From Fusibacillus kribbianus (lineage in GTDB: Bacteria; Bacillota; Clostridia; Lachnospirales; Lachnospiraceae): a DNA stretch of 64,000 nt. Positions within the stretch are counted from its first letter, which is position 1, and each line of letters starts with the position of its first letter. A program made the translations under genes and the position numbers. The stretch covers positions 1 through 64,000 of the forward strand of contig NZ_JASGBQ010000006.1 in assembly GCF_030053595.1 (NCBI RefSeq), given 5' to 3'. Below are positions 60,279 to 64,000 of this stretch, in pieces. The notes under the pieces are model-generated. The model saw nothing but the letters and a program-made list of their open reading frames with translations. It made no database searches and had not been told where the DNA came from.

Positions 60279-60931
60279 TGAGCATGATGATCCGCGAAGA
60301 AGCAGATTTTCTGCTGGTATCGGTGCTGTGGGGCGTTGGCCTGACGGTTCTTTATGACGGTCTTCGGATCCTGCGAATCGCGGTGAGACACGCCGCCTTC
60401 ATGACGGCCATCGAGGATCTTCTGTATTGGATCGTGACTTTCTTTGCGGTTTTTCTGCTGCTCTTTTCCATGAATGACGGAAAAGTCCGCTGGTATGCCC
60501 TGGCCGGAGCCCTGGCGGGAATGTGGCTTTACCATATTACCGTGAGCCGTTTCCTTGTAAAATGGCTGGGGACGGCTCTTGGATTTGTTCTCAAATATCT
60601 GGGAAAGCTTCTGGCCTTTGCCGTAAAGGGACTTGCCTTTCCGGTGAAATCCGTCGGGAGGCTATTGAAAAAGCCGGTGAGATGGCTTACAATAAAAAAA
60701 AGAGACATAAAAAAAGACAGAGCAGCAGGGGAAAGGAGCCGTGAAGGAAAGGGTGGCAGCAGGCGGAAGAAGAAAAAAGTACCGGAAACAAAACAAAAAG
60801 GTCCTTCTGGGGATCGTACTGGTGGCGGCGCTCTTCGGCGGGATCCTTCTTTACAGGACAAAGCTTCTTCAGGCCAGAGACGCCGACTACGCGGCCAGAG
60901 AGGCCGAGCTTCAGGCTCAGATCGACGATGA
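60275..60931 (+). CDS. yabQ: Spore cortex biosynthesis protein YabQ
   Basis: The 218-residue membrane protein has about five hydrophobic segments in its first 130 residues (around 12-30, 45-62, 70-90, 100-125). In Bacillus YabQ sits in the outer forespore membrane and is needed for the cortex. Residues about 155-218 are very basic and low in complexity and overlap the DivIC-like gene by 191 bases in another frame, which is unusual. The start overlaps the yabP stop (ATGA). Confidence 0.85.
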   Translation: MMSMMIREEADFLLVSVLWGVGLTVLYDGLRILRIAVRHAAFMTAIEDLLYWIVTFFAVFLLLFSMNDGKVRWYALAGALAGMWLYHITVSRFLVKWLGTALGFVLKYLGKLLAFAVKGLAFPVKSVGRLLKKPVRWLTIKKRDIKKDRAAGERSREGKGGSRRKKKKVPETKQKGPSGDRTGGGALRRDPSLQDKASSGQRRRLRGQRGRASGSDRR

Positions 60932-61067
60932 GCAGGAAAAATCGGAGGAGCTTAAGGAGCGGGAGATCTTTGTGCAGACAAAACAGTATATCGAGGAGAT
61001 CGCAAAGACAAAGCTGGGGCTTGTAAAGCCGGGCGAGATTTTGATAAAACCAAAGAGCGAGGAATAA
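60741..61067 (+). CDS. Septum formation initiator family protein (DivIC/FtsB-like)
   Basis: The 108-residue protein has a basic head, one membrane segment (about 21-39) and an outer coiled coil (about 40-85), then a short conserved end (AKTKLGLVKPGEILI). It matches the DivIC/FtsB group of division proteins. The start is GTG at 60741 with AAAGGAG. It lies inside the end of yabQ. In Bacillus divIC also follows yabQ. A terminator follows. Confidence 0.88.
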   Translation: MKERVAAGGRRKKYRKQNKKVLLGIVLVAALFGGILLYRTKLLQARDADYAAREAELQAQIDDEQEKSEELKEREIFVQTKQYIEEIAKTKLGLVKPGEILIKPKSEE

Positions 61068-61071
61068 GACG

Positions 61072-61135
61072 AGGAGTGTTGTACAATGATCTGAAATCTG
61101 AATGATTTCGGGTCAGGCGCAGCGCTCCTTTTTTG
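61072..61135 (+). terminator. Terminator after the DivIC-like gene
   Basis: AGGAGTGTTG (61072-61081) pairs with CAGCGCTCCT (61120-61129) with some G-U pairs, with an inner GATCTGAAATC stem, followed by TTTTTT. Confidence 0.8.
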
Positions 61136-61147
61136 TGCGGATTTTGC

Positions 61148-61186
61148 CGTCGAAATATTTTCATGAGGGGCTCTTACGTTTCGACA
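61148..61186. promoter_or_regulatory. Spo0A boxes before spoIIE
   Basis: TTCGACA (61180-61186) is the exact reverse of the 0A box TGTCGAA and overlaps the -35. CGTCGAA (61148-61154) matches six of seven. Spo0A phosphate binding here would activate spoIIE. Confidence 0.75.
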
Positions 61187-61213
61187 GTCTTCCCGCAGGA
61201 GGAACGTTATAAT
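61181..61213 (+). promoter_or_regulatory. spoIIE promoter with a 21-base spacer
   Basis: TCGACA (61181-61186) and TATAAT (61208-61213) are separated by 21 bases, as reported for Bacillus spoIIE and similar Spo0A-activated promoters. The 0A box covers the -35. Confidence 0.75.
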
Positions 61214-61235
61214 AGTTTCTCAGGGAGGTATTGTC

Positions 61236-62894
61236 ATGAAAAAAGAGACATTTATCCGTGCGGTCCTGGCCCTGCTCACGGGCTTTGTGCTCACTGCCTT
61301 TCTTGTCCAGGGGAAGACGCTGGCAGCGGTGGTGAGGATCGCCATGTATTTCAGCGTTTTGTTTGTGGGCTACAAGTACGGCGCAGGGGTCGGGGCTGTA
61401 GCCGGGACAGGCTGCGGAGTGATAGAAACGATTCTGCAGGCGGATGTTTCTGCCATGGGGATCCTGTGTCTGACGGGGGTTCTGGCCGGAGGATTCCGAA
61501 GCCTCGGAAAGATGGGAAGCACCCTGGGATTTCTGGCCGGTGCAGCGGCTCTGGGGATACTGTATCTTCCGGCGCGCGGCGTCGGGGAAATGGGAGAGCT
61601 TGTGACGGCGGCGGCAGCATTTCTTCTGGTGCCGGGAAGCCTGTGCCGGCAGACCCGGGTAAAAAAAGAAACGGTACGCCCGTTTTCCATATATATGCCG
61701 GGAAAGGAACGAACAGCGGCCCAGAGGATCCGGTCTGTTTCTGATTCCATGGAACGGCTGGCAAAGACCTTCTGTCAGAGCGGCGGAGCTTATGAGGAAC
61801 AGGATGAAAATGTTGTGGAGGAGGGAATACCTGTGATTGCGGGAGATACGGCGGCGCTTCCTTTGGAGGAGCTTGTGTGGAAAAACCGGTATGAGGAGTG
61901 TCGGGGAGTCATGGCGGAAAGCTTTCGGGAGATGGAACGGATTCTGGAAGAGCTGTCTACGGATATTGATGCCACCGGAGATGTTTCCGGGCAGTATCGG
62001 GACAGGCTTAAAAGAGAGCTTAAGCTTCGACGGGTAAGGCTGGACAACCTGATGCTTTTGGAAAAGGAAGGAGAGAAACGGGAAATTTACCTGACACTTC
62101 ACGCGGCGGGCAACCGCTGCATGACCGTGAGAGAGCTTGCCGAGACCGTAAGCCGGGTCATGGGAGAAAAATTCATTCCCTCTCTGGACTGCAGAAGGAT
62201 CGTTACGAGGGAGAGCTGTACGGTGCGGCTGATCAAGGCACCAAAATATATGATGCTCCACGGGATCGCCAGGGCGTCGAAGGAAAGCCGGGAGCCGTCC
62301 GGAGATAATTTTACCTTCTGCCAGCTTCCCGGTGGCAGGATGCTCTTCGGCGTGGCCGACGGAATGGGCTCCGGAAGCAGAGCCTTCCGGGACAGCGAGG
62401 TGGTCATGGAGCTGGCGGAGCAGCTTCTTTCCAGCGGCTTCGGCCTGACGCAGGCGCTGAGACTGGTCAATGCAGTTCTGCTTCTGAAGGAACAGGAGCA
62501 GAGGCCCATCACCGTGGATCTGGCTGTGGCTGACCTTTACACCGGCTGCTGCCGGTTTGTAAAGGCGGGCGGAGTCACCACCTTTATCAAAAAGGGAAAA
62601 CGGATCGAGGCCATCCGGGCCGAGGGGCTGCCGGCGGGAGTTCTCAAAAATGCCCGGCCGGAATATGTGGAGAAGGATCTGGAGGACGGGGATAAGATCA
62701 TCATGGTGACCGATGGAGTGCTGGACGCCCTTACCGGAGACGACAAGGAGGAAACCATGCGGGAGATCCTTTCCTGTATGTCCGGCGAGAATCTTCAGGA
62801 CACAGCCGATGAGATCCTGCATTATGCCAGACTTTCCGAGGAAAACTGCCGGGATGATATGACTGTGCTGGCAGTGGGAATCTGGAAGGCCTGA
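61236..62894 (+). CDS. spoIIE: SpoIIE family protein phosphatase, short form
   Basis: The 552-residue protein is shorter than Bacillus SpoIIE (827). Four to five membrane segments (about 8-130) replace the usual ten. A middle domain (about 150-300) is followed by the PP2C phosphatase (about 330-548), with SGDNFTF, MLFGVADGMGSG and VTDGVLDA metal-binding blocks. SpoIIE dephosphorylates SpoIIAA and so starts sigma-F activity in the forespore; it also marks the division site. A 21-base-spacer promoter with Spo0A boxes precedes it. The order divIC-spoIIE-tilS is as in Bacillus. Confidence 0.93.
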   Translation: MKKETFIRAVLALLTGFVLTAFLVQGKTLAAVVRIAMYFSVLFVGYKYGAGVGAVAGTGCGVIETILQADVSAMGILCLTGVLAGGFRSLGKMGSTLGFLAGAAALGILYLPARGVGEMGELVTAAAAFLLVPGSLCRQTRVKKETVRPFSIYMPGKERTAAQRIRSVSDSMERLAKTFCQSGGAYEEQDENVVEEGIPVIAGDTAALPLEELVWKNRYEECRGVMAESFREMERILEELSTDIDATGDVSGQYRDRLKRELKLRRVRLDNLMLLEKEGEKREIYLTLHAAGNRCMTVRELAETVSRVMGEKFIPSLDCRRIVTRESCTVRLIKAPKYMMLHGIARASKESREPSGDNFTFCQLPGGRMLFGVADGMGSGSRAFRDSEVVMELAEQLLSSGFGLTQALRLVNAVLLLKEQEQRPITVDLAVADLYTGCCRFVKAGGVTTFIKKGKRIEAIRAEGLPAGVLKNARPEYVEKDLEDGDKIIMVTDGVLDALTGDDKEETMREILSCMSGENLQDTADEILHYARLSEENCRDDMTVLAVGIWKA

Positions 62895-62914
62895 ACTTTC
62901 ACATCCGCCGTTAT

Positions 62915-62943
62915 TTGACGAATATTTCAATATAGAGTATGAT
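62915..62943 (+). promoter_or_regulatory. Promoter of tilS
   Basis: TTGACG and TATGAT are separated by 17 bases, about 48 bases before the tilS start. Confidence 0.75.
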
Positions 62944-62990
62944 AGAATCATAAAAAACGGTGGACAGCCGGTGGAAAATGAGGGAGCGGC

Positions 62991-64000
62991 ATGCTTCAGA
63001 AGGTATTGGATATCATAAAACAGGAAGAGCTGATACAGGCAGGGGAGACCGTTGCCGTCGGGGTGTCCGGCGGGGCGGATTCCATCTGCCTGCTTTCCGT
63101 ACTTTGGGAGCTTAAAGAACGGCTTGACATCCGGGTGGCGGCCGTTCATGTCCATCATGGGATCCGCGGGGCGGAGGCAGACCGGGACGAGGCTTTTGTG
63201 CGGCGCTTCTGCCAGGAGAGAGACGTCCCCCTTCTGGTATATCACCGGCAGGTGCCAAAGCTGGCGGCCGAGCTTGGGCTTTCTGAGGAGGAAGCGGGGC
63301 GCATGGCGCGCTATGAATGCTTTCGTCAGGCAAAAAAAGGCCTGCCGGCAGATCGGATCGCTGTGGCTCACAATCAGAATGATCATGCGGAGACAGTTCT
63401 CTTTCATCTGTTCCGTGGGAGCGGCCTGACAGGACTTTCCGGCATGGCGGCGAAGGCGCCGCTGCCTTTTGACGGTACAGAGAAGTGCCTGATCCGTCCG
63501 CTCCTCAGAGTCACCCGCAGGGAAATAGAAAACTATCTGGCAGAGAAAGGGCTGTCCTGCTGTCAGGACAGTACAAATGCCTCAGAGGAGTATGCCAGAA
63601 ACAGGATCCGAAACAGGATCCTGCCGGAGGCCTGTCGGATCAATGAGGAGGCTGTACAGAATATTGCCAGGGCGGCGGAGATGATCGCTGCCGCAGACCG
63701 ATGGGTGAACCGGCAGGCCGGGGAATGGATAGGGAAGCATGTGATATTCGGGGAAAACCGGGCAGAGTTTCCCTGTGAGGAGCTTCTTGGCCTGGAAGAG
63801 CTTCTGTCAGGATGTGTGCTTCGCAGCATTCTCGAGAGGCTCACCGGAAGTCTTAAGGACATCACAAAACGGCACACGGACAGCATTCTTAAACTGGCCG
63901 GACAGCAGACCGGGCGAAAGCTCACGCTGCCGGGCGGTCTGGAGGCAGTGCGGGTGTATGAGAAGCTTCAGATTTCCCTCAGAGAAAAAACGAAGGCCGG
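62991..64000 (+). CDS. tilS: tRNA(Ile)-lysidine synthase, 3' end cut by the window
   Basis: About 336 residues of TilS are present; the frame is open to the window edge. The N-terminal PP-loop motif SGGADS (about 24-29) binds ATP, and NDHAETVLFHLFRGSGLTGLSG, RPLLRVTRREIENYL and DSTNASEEYARNRIRN follow, as in the family. The enzyme changes the wobble C of tRNA-Ile(CAU) to lysidine, so the tRNA reads AUA. The ATG at 62991 has an AGGGAG site. The C-terminal domain lies beyond the window. Confidence 0.93.
   Translation, partial: MLQKVLDIIKQEELIQAGETVAVGVSGGADSICLLSVLWELKERLDIRVAAVHVHHGIRGAEADRDEAFVRRFCQERDVPLLVYHRQVPKLAAELGLSEEEAGRMARYECFRQAKKGLPADRIAVAHNQNDHAETVLFHLFRGSGLTGLSGMAAKAPLPFDGTEKCLIRPLLRVTRREIENYLAEKGLSCCQDSTNASEEYARNRIRNRILPEACRINEEAVQNIARAAEMIAAADRWVNRQAGEWIGKHVIFGENRAEFPCEELLGLEELLSGCVLRSILERLTGSLKDITKRHTDSILKLAGQQTGRKLTLPGGLEAVRVYEKLQISLREKTKA

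Noticed and set aside
61161-63407. Minus-strand open frame of about 748 codons
   Set aside because: Runs opposite spoIIE and tilS, both certain genes; no ribosome binding site or motif.

Overview
The window looks like a chromosomal segment of a spore-forming, anaerobic Clostridia bacterium, most likely Lachnospiraceae. The evidence is Gram-positive style genes with strong AGGAGG ribosome binding sites, sigma-A promoters with 17-base spacers, many sporulation genes (spoVG, spoVT, yabP, yabQ, spoIIE), paired glgC/glgD, a CBS-type inorganic pyrophosphatase, GlgD, QueT and DUF951 proteins, and no tRNA, rRNA, phage or CRISPR. The genus cannot be told from the sequence alone.

Layout. 0.1-5.4 kb: an LtaS-like phosphoglycerol transferase (minus), then a DUF2156 protein, an Eis-like acetyltransferase, a sirtuin and a DUF951 protein. 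5.5-6.7 kb: rpsF-ssb-rpsR. 6.7-12.1 kb: a YwmB-like protein, two unknown proteins and murA. 12.1-15.7 kb: a SAM-I riboswitch, an unusual 83-base GC-rich tandem repeat array, metK, glk and a small membrane protein. 16-24 kb: CBS pyrophosphatase, shikimate kinase, a preQ1 riboswitch with queT, murC, a DnaA-box-rich promoter region driving a DnaD/DnaC-type helicase-loading pair, and a long-form PRPP synthetase. 24-27.5 kb: a minus-strand YhaN/YhaO-like nuclease pair, then a hairpin repeat element. 27.5-39.5 kb: glgC-glgD, spoVG, trkA-trkH-pth-mfd, a PrsA-like foldase lipoprotein and an XpaC-like protein.

From about 39.5 to 58.1 kb lies an accessory stretch: a LacI-type operator region with SDR/kinase/YitT genes, a LysR regulator divergent from a gate-domain membrane protein, Nudix and isochorismatase-family genes, a 1791-residue sortase-anchored surface protein, a broken acetyltransferase, a MerR/TipAS regulator, a self-controlled TetR-MFS pair and an XRE-kinase-CYTH fusion. 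It interrupts a neighbourhood that in Bacillus runs pth-mfd-spoVT-mazG-yabO-yabP-yabQ-divIC-spoIIE-tilS. That order resumes at 58.2 kb and runs to the end of the window, where tilS is cut off.

The most notable signals are the 83-base array in the metK leader, the DnaA-box cluster around the promoter of the helicase-loading genes, the XRE-AAA-CYTH fusion, a spoIIE promoter with a 21-base spacer and Spo0A boxes, paired LacI-type operators before a terminated leader, and several hairpin elements. All functional statements rest on reading the sequence and family knowledge; no database search was run.
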